DNA from: Nitrospirota bacterium
Lineage (GTDB): Bacteria > Nitrospirota > Nitrospiria > SBBL01 > JAADHI01
Assembly: GCA_029261195.1 (NCBI GenBank)
Contig: JAJDBU010000043.1
Span: 1 to 41,353 of the forward strand
Direction: 5' to 3'
Length of the DNA stretch: 41,353 nt
Below are positions 6,609 through 15,591 of the stretch, piece after piece. Each line of letters starts with the position of its first letter. Within the stretch, counting starts at the first letter, position 1. Under the pieces are notes generated by a model. That model saw only the letters and a list, made by a program, of their open reading frames with translations, did not search any database and was not told where the DNA came from. The translations under genes and the position numbers were made by a program.

Positions 6609-7982
6609 TTCCAATACAAGATGAGTCTGAACTGAGGAGTTGTTTCTAACGCAAGATGAGTCTGAAGTAGTCTGATCCTGTTCATAATGGAGGGATGAAG
6701 ACCATTATGAACGACACACAATTAAAAACCATTGAAGAAATCAAAAATTTTCTTGCAGGAACAGGATCCATTACGTTTTCGTTTCAGAGTCGAGATGATC
6801 GCTATGCCTGGATCGAAAAGACTCTGGTTCGGTTTAAATATCTGAGCTTGAACAAAGGGGACAAGGGGGTGGTTATACAATACCTGATGAAAGTGACGGA
6901 CTATTCCCGCCAGCAACTGACCCGTTTGATTCGGCAGTACAGAACAGCAGGTCGAGTGAGACGAAGACAGGGTGCGCATCATTGCTTTCCAGTGCGCTAT
7001 ACCGATGCCGATATGGCACTGCTCGTCGAAGTCGACACCCTCCACAATACCTTAAGCGGACCTGCCACAAAGAAGATCATTGCCCGTGCATATAAGCTCT
7101 ACGGCAACAAGAACTATGAGCGTCTGGCCAGTATTTCTGTCTCTCATCTTTACAATCTCAGGAAAGCTGCGGGCTACAAACGAAGGCGTCAGTTTTTTAC
7201 AAAGACCAAGTCGGCCCAGGTTAAATACGGTCAGAGACGCAAGCCCGATCCAGAGGGTAAACCCGGATATATCCGCATAGATACGGTCCATCAGGGCGAT
7301 TTAGACGGTAAAAAGGGGGTTTATCACATCAACGCCGTCGATGAGGTCACTCAATTTGAAGTCATCTCTGCCGTCGAAAGAATCAGCGAAGCCTATCTGC
7401 TGCCCGTCATAAAAGCCCTTTTGGAAGCCTTTCCGTTTTCCATTCGTGGGTTTCATTCCGACAACGGTTCTGAGTTTGTGAATAAAAACGTGGCGCGGTT
7501 GCTCAACAAACTCCTGATCAAGTTTACAAAATCCCGATCAAGGCAGACGAACGACAATGCCCTAGTCGAAAGCAAGAATGCTTCAATCGTTCGGAAGCAG
7601 TTCGGTTATGCGCATATTCCTCAAAAACATGCTGCACTGATCAATCAATTCAACCGGGATTATCTCAATCCCTATATCAATTTCCACCGACCCTGTTTCT
7701 TTCCAGAAATAATCCTTGATAAAAAAGGAAAGGAGAAAAAGCGCTATCGTTATGAAAAAATGATGACGCCTTATGAAAAGTTCAAATCACTCAAAAAGGC
7801 AGAAACCTATCTAAAAAAAGGGCTTACTCTAAAACAACTGGATGAATTTGCTTTAGAAATAAGTGATAATGAAGCTGCAAGGCGCTTAACCCGAGCAAAA
7901 GATCTGCTCTTTAAAAAAATAGATGAACAGGAGGCCGCTTAAGACATTCACCCCGCTGTTCAGACTCATTTCTCCATTGGAA
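6609..7982 (+). mobile_element. Insertion sequence with integrase-core transposase
   Basis: The ends match as inverted repeats. The left end (6609-6632) has TTCCAAT, five variable bases, then ATGAGTCTGAAC; the right end (7959-7982), reverse-complemented, has the same two blocks with the same spacing. A second internal copy of CAAGATGAGTCTGAA lies at 6652-6666, 35 bp inside the left end, so the left end has tandem subterminal repeats. The element holds a single transposase gene. I see no convincing target duplication and do not assign an IS family. Confidence 0.75.
6695..7942 (+). CDS. DDE (rve-type integrase core) transposase
   Basis: This 415-residue transposase carries the element at 6609-7982. 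The N-terminal third is HTH-like (YLMKVTDYSRQQLTRLIRQY, then SGPATKKII). The catalytic core shows IRIDTVHQGD (first Asp, near 196), FHSDNGSEFVN (second Asp, near 255) and NALVESKNASIVRKQFG (Glu, near 291). The C-terminus is basic and Lys-rich. The start at 6695 lies one base after GGAGGG; ATG 6707 is an alternative with looser spacing. The frame is intact, so the element may be active. It resembles the widespread unclassified 'integrase' transposases of environmental bacteria. Confidence 0.88.
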   Translation: MKTIMNDTQLKTIEEIKNFLAGTGSITFSFQSRDDRYAWIEKTLVRFKYLSLNKGDKGVVIQYLMKVTDYSRQQLTRLIRQYRTAGRVRRRQGAHHCFPVRYTDADMALLVEVDTLHNTLSGPATKKIIARAYKLYGNKNYERLASISVSHLYNLRKAAGYKRRRQFFTKTKSAQVKYGQRRKPDPEGKPGYIRIDTVHQGDLDGKKGVYHINAVDEVTQFEVISAVERISEAYLLPVIKALLEAFPFSIRGFHSDNGSEFVNKNVARLLNKLLIKFTKSRSRQTNDNALVESKNASIVRKQFGYAHIPQKHAALINQFNRDYLNPYINFHRPCFFPEIILDKKGKEKKRYRYEKMMTPYEKFKSLKKAETYLKKGLTLKQLDEFALEISDNEAARRLTRAKDLLFKKIDEQEAA

Positions 7983-8121
7983 TAGACTGAGGTTTGCAAT
8001 AGAGGATGTGGCGTGCTAACTTACACGGAGAGAACACATTTTACGGGGGGCTGCGATAGCCCGTGGCAAATAAAACCCCTGTAAGCACTTGATATTGAAA
8101 AGAAAATATCTTAAGTGCATG
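7983..8121. other. Spacer with a hairpin upstream of the tRNA
   Basis: No gene is visible. Bases 8087-8119 can fold: GCACTTGATATT pairs with AATATCTTAAGTGC, with a two-base bulge and an A-rich loop. This could be part of the tRNA leader or the scar of the neighbouring insertion. Confidence 0.3.
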
Positions 8122-8196
<75 letters not shown>

Positions 8197-8462
8197 TGTT
8201 TTCGATTGCTTAGGCCCATTAGCCCCTTGAGTTTTTGCTTTTCGAACAACACCATAACACTATGAAAATTAAGACTTTTTCATAAAGACCTGCATAAGTC
8301 TTAAATCCTACTCAAATCACTTTGGCTTGTAATCCCCGCTGCTTGCGGCAAGGATCATTTATTGTGTTGTCGGGCGGGTTTCCTCTACTAATCAGGCAAG
8401 ATCTCTTGTGGACTTCCGTGATCCAAGTTATTCTTACAGGATAAAGGTAGGGACTACGCCAA

Positions 8463-10427
8463 GTGAACAAACAAAGCTCCAATACGATCCATCAGGCCAT
8501 TGATCTGATTTATGAGACAGCGATTGAACCCGGGAAATGGCCGGAACTGCTTTACGCTTTAGCCGGATTTGCTGAGAACCGACTGGAGCAGGATCAAGGA
8601 GAAGTCACCTTATTGGAAGAGGCCCTTCTGGCCGATAACAAATCGAAAGATCCCGAGGGGCCACAGCGGATTTCGCTTCACAGAGCCTTGGAACATATTG
8701 CACAACCCGGAGACGATGCGGGTGAAAGGCTGGATGCCCCGGAACCTTCACGAAATGAAGTCAATCGGATTTTGCTCGGGCATTTTAAACGGGCCATTCA
8801 AATTGCCAAGCGACTGGTTGAGCTTGAAGAACAACACGAAGTGGTTGTTTCTTTGCTCGACCACCTCCCGATTGCCTTGTTTGTGGTGGACCAGGATGCC
8901 ACCATCTTGGAAGCAAATAATCAAGCCGGCCGGATACTTACCGATAAAAGTACCCTTCGGGCGATTAAGGGCAAATTAGTTGCTCCCCTGAGGCACAACA
9001 CACAAAAACTTCAGCAGGCCATTCATGATGTACTTGGAAAAGGAGCATCGGGCAAGGGGCGGATGATGAACCAGGGGCTTGCAATGACAATAGAGGGCTC
9101 CACAGCAGACCAGCAGGCCCTTCAGGCAGATTTCCAGGAAGACCTGCAAGAAGATCTGATGATCTTCGTCACTCCGATTGCCCACAGTATTCCCTCGGAA
9201 CGGTCTCGTGTAGCGGTCTTTGTTTCCTCACGAAAATTTCAGCCTGTGATCGTTCCGGAGCAGACGGCTCATTTTTACGGACTCACTGTAAAGGAAATGG
9301 CGATCACCACTGCCTTGGTGCAGGGACACAGCGTCAAAAAAATTGCTTCAGACTCAGCGGTTTCGGAACATACCGTGCGTTCTCAGGTGAAGTCGATTTT
9401 GCACAAAACAAGCGCACAACGGCAGGCTGACTTGGTCCGCCTTATGCTCACGGGGCCAGGGGCAATGATGCCGGCGCAAGTTCAGGATACAGGGCTAGAG
9501 AAGTCGGAGGCCTCTCAAAATGGATCTAGACTGATTTTCAAGGGCCTTCCCCTGCCGGACCTTCCACGCTTTCTCTTTTTGCCGGATGGCCGACGCATGG
9601 CCTACCGAGAATATGGAGACCCTTTGGGAGAACCCTTATTTTACTGCCATAGCCTCTTGGGCTCCCGATTGGAACTGGCCTTTGAGGGTAGCCCTGCCGC
9701 ACAGCTACGCAGAATACGCCTGATTATTCCGGATCGGCCGGGAATCGGCTGCTCCGATCCTCGACCGGATATCGGTTTTCTGGAATGGACAGAAGACTTG
9801 AAGGCCTTGGCCGATTATCTCAAGATTGATCGTTTCTGCATGGCGGGTTATGCCATGGGTGGGCAATATGCCCTGGCTGCGGCTTTTGCGATGCCGAAAC
9901 GGGTCAAACATCTTTCTCTGGTCAGTGTCGGACTGAGGCCGGAGTCAGCGGAAGATTTTAAGGAAATGCAGACTTTTTACCGTTTCAACCTGAAATTGAT
10001 GCTGCATGTCCGCCCTGTTTATCGCCTGTTTTCATCCATTATGCGAAAGGGCTTCTTCAGTAATCCGGACAACTTTTTCCAGCAGTTCGGTGCCAAAATG
10101 GACGACGGAGATCTCGCAGTCTTCAAAGATGAACGCTTTCGGGAAATGTTAGTCAGTAATATGACAGAAGGCTGGCGGCAAGGCGCTCTGATCCCCTGTC
10201 AGGAAATCGAAAACTGGATGGCCGATTCCTGGGATTTTCATATCGAAGCCATTAAGACTCCCATTGATTTCTGGCATGGCGAACGCGACCATCATGTTCC
10301 CTGTATTCTGGGGAAGGCTCTGGCAAAACGTCTGCCGAGGGCAAAAACATTTATTGAGGCCAGTCAAGGACATCTGATGTTTTTCTCCCACTGGCCGCGG
10401 ATGCTGGATGCGCTTCGCCGGCCTTAA
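8463..10427 (+). CDS. LuxR-type regulator fused to an alpha/beta-hydrolase domain lacking its nucleophile
   Basis: This 654-residue protein starts at GTG. The N-terminal region (HQAIDLIYETAIEPGKWPEL) is typical of PAS-LuxR regulators. A PAS-like segment spans about 127-180 (LLDHLPIALFVVDQDATILE). The LuxR-type HTH lies at about 272-330 (LTVKEMAITTALVQGHSVKK ... SEHTVRSQVKSIL). Residues about 363-654 form an alpha/beta-hydrolase: oxyanion loop YCHSLLGSR, PDRPGIGCSD, acid in WHGERDHHVP (D609) and histidine in SQGHLMFF (H637). The nucleophile elbow, normally GxSxG, reads GYAMGG, with Ala464 encoded by GCC. I infer a DNA-binding regulator that senses an ester- or acyl-like ligand with a catalytically dead hydrolase. 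Its neighbours, a fatty-acid oxidation operon and a PilZ gene, make a lipid signal plausible but unproven. Confidence 0.85.
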   Translation: MNKQSSNTIHQAIDLIYETAIEPGKWPELLYALAGFAENRLEQDQGEVTLLEEALLADNKSKDPEGPQRISLHRALEHIAQPGDDAGERLDAPEPSRNEVNRILLGHFKRAIQIAKRLVELEEQHEVVVSLLDHLPIALFVVDQDATILEANNQAGRILTDKSTLRAIKGKLVAPLRHNTQKLQQAIHDVLGKGASGKGRMMNQGLAMTIEGSTADQQALQADFQEDLQEDLMIFVTPIAHSIPSERSRVAVFVSSRKFQPVIVPEQTAHFYGLTVKEMAITTALVQGHSVKKIASDSAVSEHTVRSQVKSILHKTSAQRQADLVRLMLTGPGAMMPAQVQDTGLEKSEASQNGSRLIFKGLPLPDLPRFLFLPDGRRMAYREYGDPLGEPLFYCHSLLGSRLELAFEGSPAAQLRRIRLIIPDRPGIGCSDPRPDIGFLEWTEDLKALADYLKIDRFCMAGYAMGGQYALAAAFAMPKRVKHLSLVSVGLRPESAEDFKEMQTFYRFNLKLMLHVRPVYRLFSSIMRKGFFSNPDNFFQQFGAKMDDGDLAVFKDERFREMLVSNMTEGWRQGALIPCQEIENWMADSWDFHIEAIKTPIDFWHGERDHHVPCILGKALAKRLPRAKTFIEASQGHLMFFSHWPRMLDALRRP

Positions 10428-10555
10428 GGGGCTGTTCCATTTCCGATTCCCCTCGTTTGAAAACCCCACTTAAAGTATTCCACGCAAGCCCCTTTCTTTC
10501 TATTTTCTTGAAAAAGCCCATATTTTTCACAAAAAAGGTCAATTTTTATGACTTT

Positions 10556-10573
10556 ATCACCCATATGGGTGAT
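10556..10573. promoter_or_regulatory. 18-bp perfect palindrome, candidate operator
   Basis: ATCACCCATATGGGTGAT equals its own reverse complement over all 18 bases. It lies between the LuxR-hydrolase gene and the PilZ gene. A half-site CATATGGGT recurs at 10630-10638, 68 bp further on and about 40 bp before the PilZ start. Length and symmetry suit a dimeric HTH regulator, possibly the adjacent LuxR-type protein. With no loop it is not a terminator. Confidence 0.5.
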
Positions 10574-10676
10574 GCGCTAAACAGAATCATCTCTTAAACT
10601 TAAAAATTTCCGGAACCTGGTGCCTTGAGCATATGGGTAAATTGTGAGTGAGAGATCAATTTTGGAGGGGTATTGA

Positions 10677-11165
10677 ATGTGTCATTATATTGTCCGTGTC
10701 TATCGACGGGAGAAACAAAAGGATCAAGCCGACCGGCTTTACGGCGTAGTCGAGACCACTGAAAATGGAGAGATGTCTGTCTTCAGGAGCTTTGATGCGC
10801 TCTGGAGTATTCTCTCCTCTGCAGAATCTGTGGCGTCCGACATCATCGGTGAAAAGGAATGGAACGATCAACAGGAAAAGCGGCGCTATCCTCGTTTTAG
10901 TTACTCATGCTCTGTCAGTTATCGTGTTCGGGGAGACAGCTCCGAAGAGACGGAGGATGGCAGTCGAAGCGGCAAGCTGATCAATATCAGTCGTGGGGGG
11001 ATGAGTATGGAGGCAGAGGGACCTGTGCTAAAAAAAGGGGATTTGCTGGAATTAGAAATTCCGATGGCAGGTCCACCAATCTCTTTTCCTTCTCTGACGC
11101 GGGTGGTCCGGGTCGAAGCTTCGTGGTCGGGGAAATCTCTGGTCGGACTTCAGTTTATTGTGTGA
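10677..11165 (+). CDS. PilZ-domain protein (c-di-GMP binding)
   Basis: This is a 162-residue protein. After a variable N-terminal 60 residues comes a PilZ domain with the c-di-GMP motifs RRYPR (R69 and R73 of RxxxR) and NISRGG (N103, S105, G108 of NxSxxG), followed by beta strands (GDLLELEIPM ... TRVVRVEASW ... LVGLQFIV). The start follows GGAGGGG by nine bases. It should be a cytoplasmic c-di-GMP receptor; the N-terminal part may be the output surface. It is downstream of the LuxR-hydrolase gene with its own 250-bp leader, and convergent with the fatty-acid operon. Confidence 0.85.
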   Translation: MCHYIVRVYRREKQKDQADRLYGVVETTENGEMSVFRSFDALWSILSSAESVASDIIGEKEWNDQQEKRRYPRFSYSCSVSYRVRGDSSEETEDGSRSGKLINISRGGMSMEAEGPVLKKGDLLELEIPMAGPPISFPSLTRVVRVEASWSGKSLVGLQFIV

Positions 11166-11221
11166 AGTCCTTCAGTAGGCTTGAATTTGATTTTCATCGC
11201 TTTGCTCGCGGACAAATCAAT

Positions 11222-12526
11222 CTAGAAAAGAGCTTTCCGAACCTTGTTGAGTTCGACGAGCGCACGGAGCGGGGAGAGCTTTTTGCGGAATTTTTTGTAG
11301 ACTTCTGCCTGAATCAGGGCTTTCGGTTTCTCTGAAATCGTAAAATAGTCCTTAATAAGATCCAGACAAAGATCAGGATATTCGGTGAAAAACTTCGGGT
11401 TTGCATGTGCCCAAGCCTCAACTTCTCGAAACTTACTCAAATCTTTAAAAACAAAACTGTCGGTGAGCTTTTTGTGGTAACTTCCAAGCCCCTCCTTTGA
11501 AAAATCTCCCCTCTTCTTCGCTTCAATAATGGCTTCGGCTGCAAAAAGTCCGGAGGCCATCGCGAGATTTGTTCCTTCGTGATACAGCGAAGCATTTACC
11601 AGATGGGCAGCATCTCCGACAAGCAGGAGGCCATCCGTGAGAACTTGCGGCACCTGCTTATGCCCTCCCTCCGGAATCATGTGGCCTGAATATTCAAGCG
11701 TTTCGCCTTTTCGGATGAGGCGGCGAATGGAAGGATGAGACTTGAAACGCTCCAGCAGGTCATTGGGCACAATTTTTTTGCCGATGAAGGCATCGATGGA
11801 ACAAGCCACGCCGACCGAAAGCGTGTCTTTGTTGGTGTAGATAAACCCACCGCCCACCATACCGGCGACTGCATCCCCGAAGAATTCCATGGCCACCCCT
11901 TCATCGCCTTCAAGGCCGAAACGGTCTTCGATGACTTCACGCGGCAGACCAATCACCTCTTTTGCGGCAACGGCCAGGACATTCCATTTGAAGTCTTTTC
12001 TCAATCCTGCTTTTTTCGCCAGGAAAGAGTTGACCCCGTCGGCAGCAATCACGACGTCGGCTTCCATCTCTCCGCCTTCCCGCCGTGCTTTGACCCCAAC
12101 GACCTTGCCGTCTCGCCAGAGCAGGTCATCAACGACGGTTTCAGGAATGATGAAGGCCCCGGCCTCCTCCGCCTTTTTAGCCAACCAGGGGTCGAAGCGG
12201 GCTCGGAGTGCAGAGAAGCTGTGATTGTAGGGCGGTTTGGTATTGTAATCCTCGCTTCGAAATTCAAAGGCGGCTTCCGATTGTTTGGAAAGCAGGCCAA
12301 AGCGGCGTTTTACGATTTGGCGTTCCAAAGGCGCGTCTTCCCAGAAATTGGGAACAAGACGATTGAGGATGGTTGTATAGAGGACACCGCCGAACATATT
12401 CTTTGCGCCGGGGAATTCTCCCCGTTCAAAGACAACAACCGACAACCCTGCACGGGCCAGGGTCAGCGCGGCTGCCGAACCGGCCGGACCGGCTCCGACG
12501 ATGATGACATCAAATTTATCAGACAA
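11222..12526 (-). CDS. fixC: FixC-type ETF:quinone oxidoreductase (flavoprotein)
   Basis: This 434-residue FAD oxidoreductase would accept electrons from EtfAB and reduce quinone. The FAD-binding fold is DVIIVGAGPAGSAAALTLAR near the N-terminus; DGLLLVGDAAHLVNASLYHEG near residue 310 is the second FAD contact; VVIAADGVNSFLAKK lies between. The C-terminal 4Fe-4S ferredoxin domain of mitochondrial-type ETF-QO is absent, so this is FixC-length, and no fixX gene follows. I place the start at a TTG five bases after GGAGAA. The longer frame to 12613 would be read through a REP-like hairpin. It is the last gene of the beta-oxidation/ETF operon, membrane-associated by role. Confidence 0.88.
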   Translation of the reverse strand: MSDKFDVIIVGAGPAGSAAALTLARAGLSVVVFERGEFPGAKNMFGGVLYTTILNRLVPNFWEDAPLERQIVKRRFGLLSKQSEAAFEFRSEDYNTKPPYNHSFSALRARFDPWLAKKAEEAGAFIIPETVVDDLLWRDGKVVGVKARREGGEMEADVVIAADGVNSFLAKKAGLRKDFKWNVLAVAAKEVIGLPREVIEDRFGLEGDEGVAMEFFGDAVAGMVGGGFIYTNKDTLSVGVACSIDAFIGKKIVPNDLLERFKSHPSIRRLIRKGETLEYSGHMIPEGGHKQVPQVLTDGLLLVGDAAHLVNASLYHEGTNLAMASGLFAAEAIIEAKKRGDFSKEGLGSYHKKLTDSFVFKDLSKFREVEAWAHANPKFFTEYPDLCLDLIKDYFTISEKPKALIQAEVYKKFRKKLSPLRALVELNKVRKALF

Positions 12527-12551
12527 ATAGGTTCTCCAGGAGGATTGCTTT

Positions 12552-12628
12552 TGTAGGGGCAGACCTATGTGTCTGCCCCGGAACGTGTAAAGGGTAAAAT
12601 AGGGCAGACACATAGGTCTGCCCCTACA
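12552..12628. repeat. REP-like pair of hairpins between etfA and fixC
   Basis: Arm 12552-12578 and arm 12602-12628 are perfect 27-bp inverted copies separated by 23 bp. Each arm is itself a hairpin: GGGGCAGAC and GTCTGCCCC enclose CTATGT. The nested arrangement resembles REP/BIME intergenic repeats. The right arm abuts the end of etfA (12629). In the transcript it could protect the upstream message or reduce expression of fixC. Confidence 0.85.
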
Positions 12629-13615
12629 TCATCCTACACGAACCTTTTTGATCTCTTCGATCAATATCGGTAGCACCTGGAATAGATCGCCGACGATGCC
12701 GTAATTTGCGATTTTAAAGATCGGGGCATTGGGATCATTGTTGATTGCGACAATATATTTTGCGGAGGACATCCCGGCCTGATGTTGGATTGCACCGGAG
12801 ATGCCACAGGCGATATAGAGCAGCGGAGAGACCGTTTTGCCTGTGAGACCGACCTGGTAGCTGTGCGGTTTCCATCCGGCATCGACTGCGGCGCGTGATG
12901 CCCCAACTGCCGCCCCAAGCGCTTCGGCTAGTTCTTCAATGAGCTTGAAGTTTTCAGGGGCCTTTAAACCCCGGCCTCCAGAGACAATAATTTGTGCCTC
13001 GGTGAGTTCCACCTTTGAAGCCACAGTCGCAACGACCTCTTTGATCTTTGCCTTAAGTGATGAAAAATCGGTCGAGATAGAACAGTGTTCTATCGTGGCT
13101 TCCGCTGAGGCATCGGGCGGACTGGCTTGAAAAACATTCGGTCTGAGCGTGGCGACCTGAAACTCAGGATGACGGCTGACAACCGTGGAGATAATCTTTC
13201 CGGCATACATCGGTCGTGTGGCAACGAGGCAGCCATTGTCTTGGAAATCAAGTCCGATGCAATCACCGACAAAGGCAGACGCAAGCTTCGCTGCCACCTT
13301 TGGACCGAGATCTTTTCCCATCGCAGTCGCGCCCATTAAAATGACGGAGGCATTCATCCCCTTTGCAACGTCAACAACGATATTTGCGTAGGCTTCGGAT
13401 GAATAAGCCCTCAGCTCGGGATCTTCAGCAAGATAAACCTTTTGCGCGCCACCGGCGGTGAGGGCTGCAACTTGTGAGGCAAGACCGTCTCCGATGAGGA
13501 CTGCGGCCACTTGATCTCCCTCCTTTGCCAACCGTGTTGCAGCACCCAGGGCTTCGAGTGCGACATGTTTGATTTTTCCCTTCAGTTGTTCTGCATAGAC
13601 CAGAATATCGGCCAT
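12629..13615 (-). CDS. etfA: Electron transfer flavoprotein, alpha subunit
   Basis: This 328-residue subunit forms the FAD-carrying heterodimer with EtfB and receives electrons from acyl-CoA dehydrogenase. The N-terminal ETF domain begins [20 protein letters not shown]. The C-terminal FAD domain has [15 protein letters not shown] near residue 209, [12 protein letters not shown] near 236, [20 protein letters not shown] near 254 and [16 protein letters not shown] near 287, all standard. The start follows AAGGAGA. It lies 18 bp downstream of etfB; a REP-like repeat follows its stop. Confidence 0.96.
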   Translation of the reverse strand: MADILVYAEQLKGKIKHVALEALGAATRLAKEGDQVAAVLIGDGLASQVAALTAGGAQKVYLAEDPELRAYSSEAYANIVVDVAKGMNASVILMGATAMGKDLGPKVAAKLASAFVGDCIGLDFQDNGCLVATRPMYAGKIISTVVSRHPEFQVATLRPNVFQASPPDASAEATIEHCSISTDFSSLKAKIKEVVATVASKVELTEAQIIVSGGRGLKAPENFKLIEELAEALGAAVGASRAAVDAGWKPHSYQVGLTGKTVSPLLYIACGISGAIQHQAGMSSAKYIVAINNDPNAPIFKIANYGIVGDLFQVLPILIEEIKKVRVG

Positions 13616-13633
13616 CTTGTCTCCTTAATTCTC

Positions 13634-14428
13634 TTAAAAAACTTTAGCTTCTTCTCGAAGTAGACGAACCAATTCGGCGACAGCCTGCGGGACATCCCCT
13701 TCAATCTTTTTACCCGCTTCGCGTACCGGCGGTGAAGTAATCTTTTCGATAGCAACCTTTGCCGCCTCCGCCCCGCAGTCTTCGGCAGTAAGCTCAAGAT
13801 CGGACAGGCTCCAAACCGTCATCGGTTTTTGCCTGGCTTTCATAATGCCGGGAAGGGAGGCATAACGAGGTTCGTTCAATTCTTTTTGACAGGTAAAGAT
13901 CGCAGGCAAGCTTGTTTCGACAATCTCCGACGCTCCCTCAATCTGCCTGTTTGCGATGGCTGTTCGCCCTTCGGCATTCAAGTCAAATTTGTTGATTCCC
14001 GCAACATGAGGCAGCCCCATCAACTCGGCAACCTGTATGCCGACCGCGCCGCTGTCATCATCAATGGCTTGTCGTCCGAAGAAAATGATGTCGTAGTCTC
14101 CTTTTTTAAGCGCCACCGACAAAACCAGAGCTGTAATATAGGTGTCGCCCTTCGCTAAGGCATCGTCTTTAATGTGAATGGCCTCATCGGCTCCAACGGC
14201 AAGACAGGTACGCAAGGCCTCGACGGTCTTATCTGATCCGATTGAAATCACAGTGACTTTTCCCTCACCCACTTGTTCTTTGATTTTGAGCGCTTCTTCG
14301 ACGCCGAATTCATCGTAGGGATTGACCACGTAGGAGAGACCGGTCCGATCGATATCCAAGCCGTCCTCTGCCGGTTTGATTTTGGATTCCGTTGCAGGCA
14401 CCTGTTTGATACAGACCGCAATATTCAT
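13634..14428 (-). CDS. etfB: Electron transfer flavoprotein, beta subunit
   Basis: This 264-residue partner of EtfA binds AMP in the ordinary ETF. The sequence starts MNIAVCIKQVPATESKIKP, has the family signature YVVNPYDEFGVEEALKIKE near residue 34, the nucleotide region FFGRQAIDDDSGAVGIQVAE near 115, and LPAIFTCQKELNEPRYASL near 174. Two bases separate it from the acyl-CoA dehydrogenase stop, so the genes are tightly linked. I did not see the fused features that would mark a bifurcating subtype with confidence. Confidence 0.95.
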   Translation of the reverse strand: MNIAVCIKQVPATESKIKPAEDGLDIDRTGLSYVVNPYDEFGVEEALKIKEQVGEGKVTVISIGSDKTVEALRTCLAVGADEAIHIKDDALAKGDTYITALVLSVALKKGDYDIIFFGRQAIDDDSGAVGIQVAELMGLPHVAGINKFDLNAEGRTAIANRQIEGASEIVETSLPAIFTCQKELNEPRYASLPGIMKARQKPMTVWSLSDLELTAEDCGAEAAKVAIEKITSPPVREAGKKIEGDVPQAVAELVRLLREEAKVF

Positions 14429-14430
14429 TT

Positions 14431-15591
14431 CTAATAGGTCCCCTTTTTCAAGACATCCTCTGCAATCACCATCTTCTGCACCTCGCTCGTTCCTTCAAAA
14501 ATCCGGTTCACCCTCGAATCGCGATAGAAGCGCTCGACAGGGTGTTCTCCCATAAAACCGTTACCGCCGTGGATTTGAACCGCCTTGTCAACGATGCGAT
14601 CCAGGGCTTCGGAACAGAAGAGTTTGCAGATGGCGCCCTCCCTCGGAATCTTCGTTCCCTGATCATACATCCAGGCCGTCCGGTAGACGATGGATTCCAT
14701 CTGGTAGACCTCTGCCGTCATTTCGGCGATCATAAACTGAATCGCCTGGAATTGCGCGATGGGACGGTTGAAGGCAATGCGTTTTGTTGCAAAACTCACG
14801 GACATGGCAATGAGTTCTTTGGCGGCTCCGATGGTCGCGGCAGCCAGGGAAAGACGGGATTCATCGAGTGTCTGCATGGCAATCACAAAACCCATGCCGA
14901 CCTGCCCCAATACATTGGCTTTGGGAACACGCATGTCCTGGAAGACCAGTTCAGACGTGGCCGAACCCCGAAGCCCCATCTTGTCTTCTATTCGATTGGC
15001 TGAAAAACCCGGGGTATCGGTTTCGACGATGAAGGCGGTGATGCCTCCTTTGGCCCTTAATTCGGGATTGGTGACCCCATAGACCACGACGATATCGGCA
15101 ATGTCGCCGTTGGTGATCCAGAGTTTTGTGCCATTGAGAATATAATCATCGCCATCTTCTACGGCGGAGAGCTGAATGTTGGCCGCATCCGAGCCGGCAC
15201 CCGGTTCTGTTAAGGCGTAGGCGCCCAGTTTTTCCCCTTGCGCCAGGGGGGTGAGGAATTTCTTTTTCTGCTCCTCACTTCCGCCGAGCAGGATGGAGGT
15301 TCCAGCCAGACCAATGTGGGCACCAACTGTGACACTGGTCGAAGCGCAGCCACGCGAAAGCTCTTCCAGCAGAACACAGTAGCCGGTTTCACCCATGTTC
15401 GCGCCGCCATAGGCCTCTGGAAAGGGAATCCCCAACAAGCCGAGTTCCGCCCCTTTTTTTAAGATTCCCTTAATAAGATCAACATTGTGTTCTTTGTCGA
15501 TCTGCTGGGCGACCGGTTTGACTTCTTTATCCACAAATTTCCGAACCATGTCCCGGAGCATTGTCTGTTCTTCAGTAAAATTAAAATCCAT
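14431..15591 (-). CDS. Acyl-CoA dehydrogenase (short/medium-chain type)
   Basis: This 386-residue FAD enzyme introduces the alpha-beta double bond into acyl-CoA. The signature AYALTEPGAGSDAANIQLSA near residue 124 and WITNG near 157 bind FAD and substrate. QFQAIQFMIAEM near 271 is the helical C-domain signature. The end motif FEGTSEVQKMVIAEDVLKK near 364 carries the catalytic Glu in the position used by short- and medium-chain enzymes. Its electrons would pass to EtfAB, encoded directly downstream. It begins one base after the small gene at 15592-15837. Confidence 0.95.
   Translation of the reverse strand: MDFNFTEEQTMLRDMVRKFVDKEVKPVAQQIDKEHNVDLIKGILKKGAELGLLGIPFPEAYGGANMGETGYCVLLEELSRGCASTSVTVGAHIGLAGTSILLGGSEEQKKKFLTPLAQGEKLGAYALTEPGAGSDAANIQLSAVEDGDDYILNGTKLWITNGDIADIVVVYGVTNPELRAKGGITAFIVETDTPGFSANRIEDKMGLRGSATSELVFQDMRVPKANVLGQVGMGFVIAMQTLDESRLSLAAATIGAAKELIAMSVSFATKRIAFNRPIAQFQAIQFMIAEMTAEVYQMESIVYRTAWMYDQGTKIPREGAICKLFCSEALDRIVDKAVQIHGGNGFMGEHPVERFYRDSRVNRIFEGTSEVQKMVIAEDVLKKGTY

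Noticed and set aside
11222-12613. 463-residue start for the FixC-type protein
   Set aside because: The extra residues would be encoded by the REP-like hairpins; a TTG with GGAGAA at 12526 gives the normal N-terminus.
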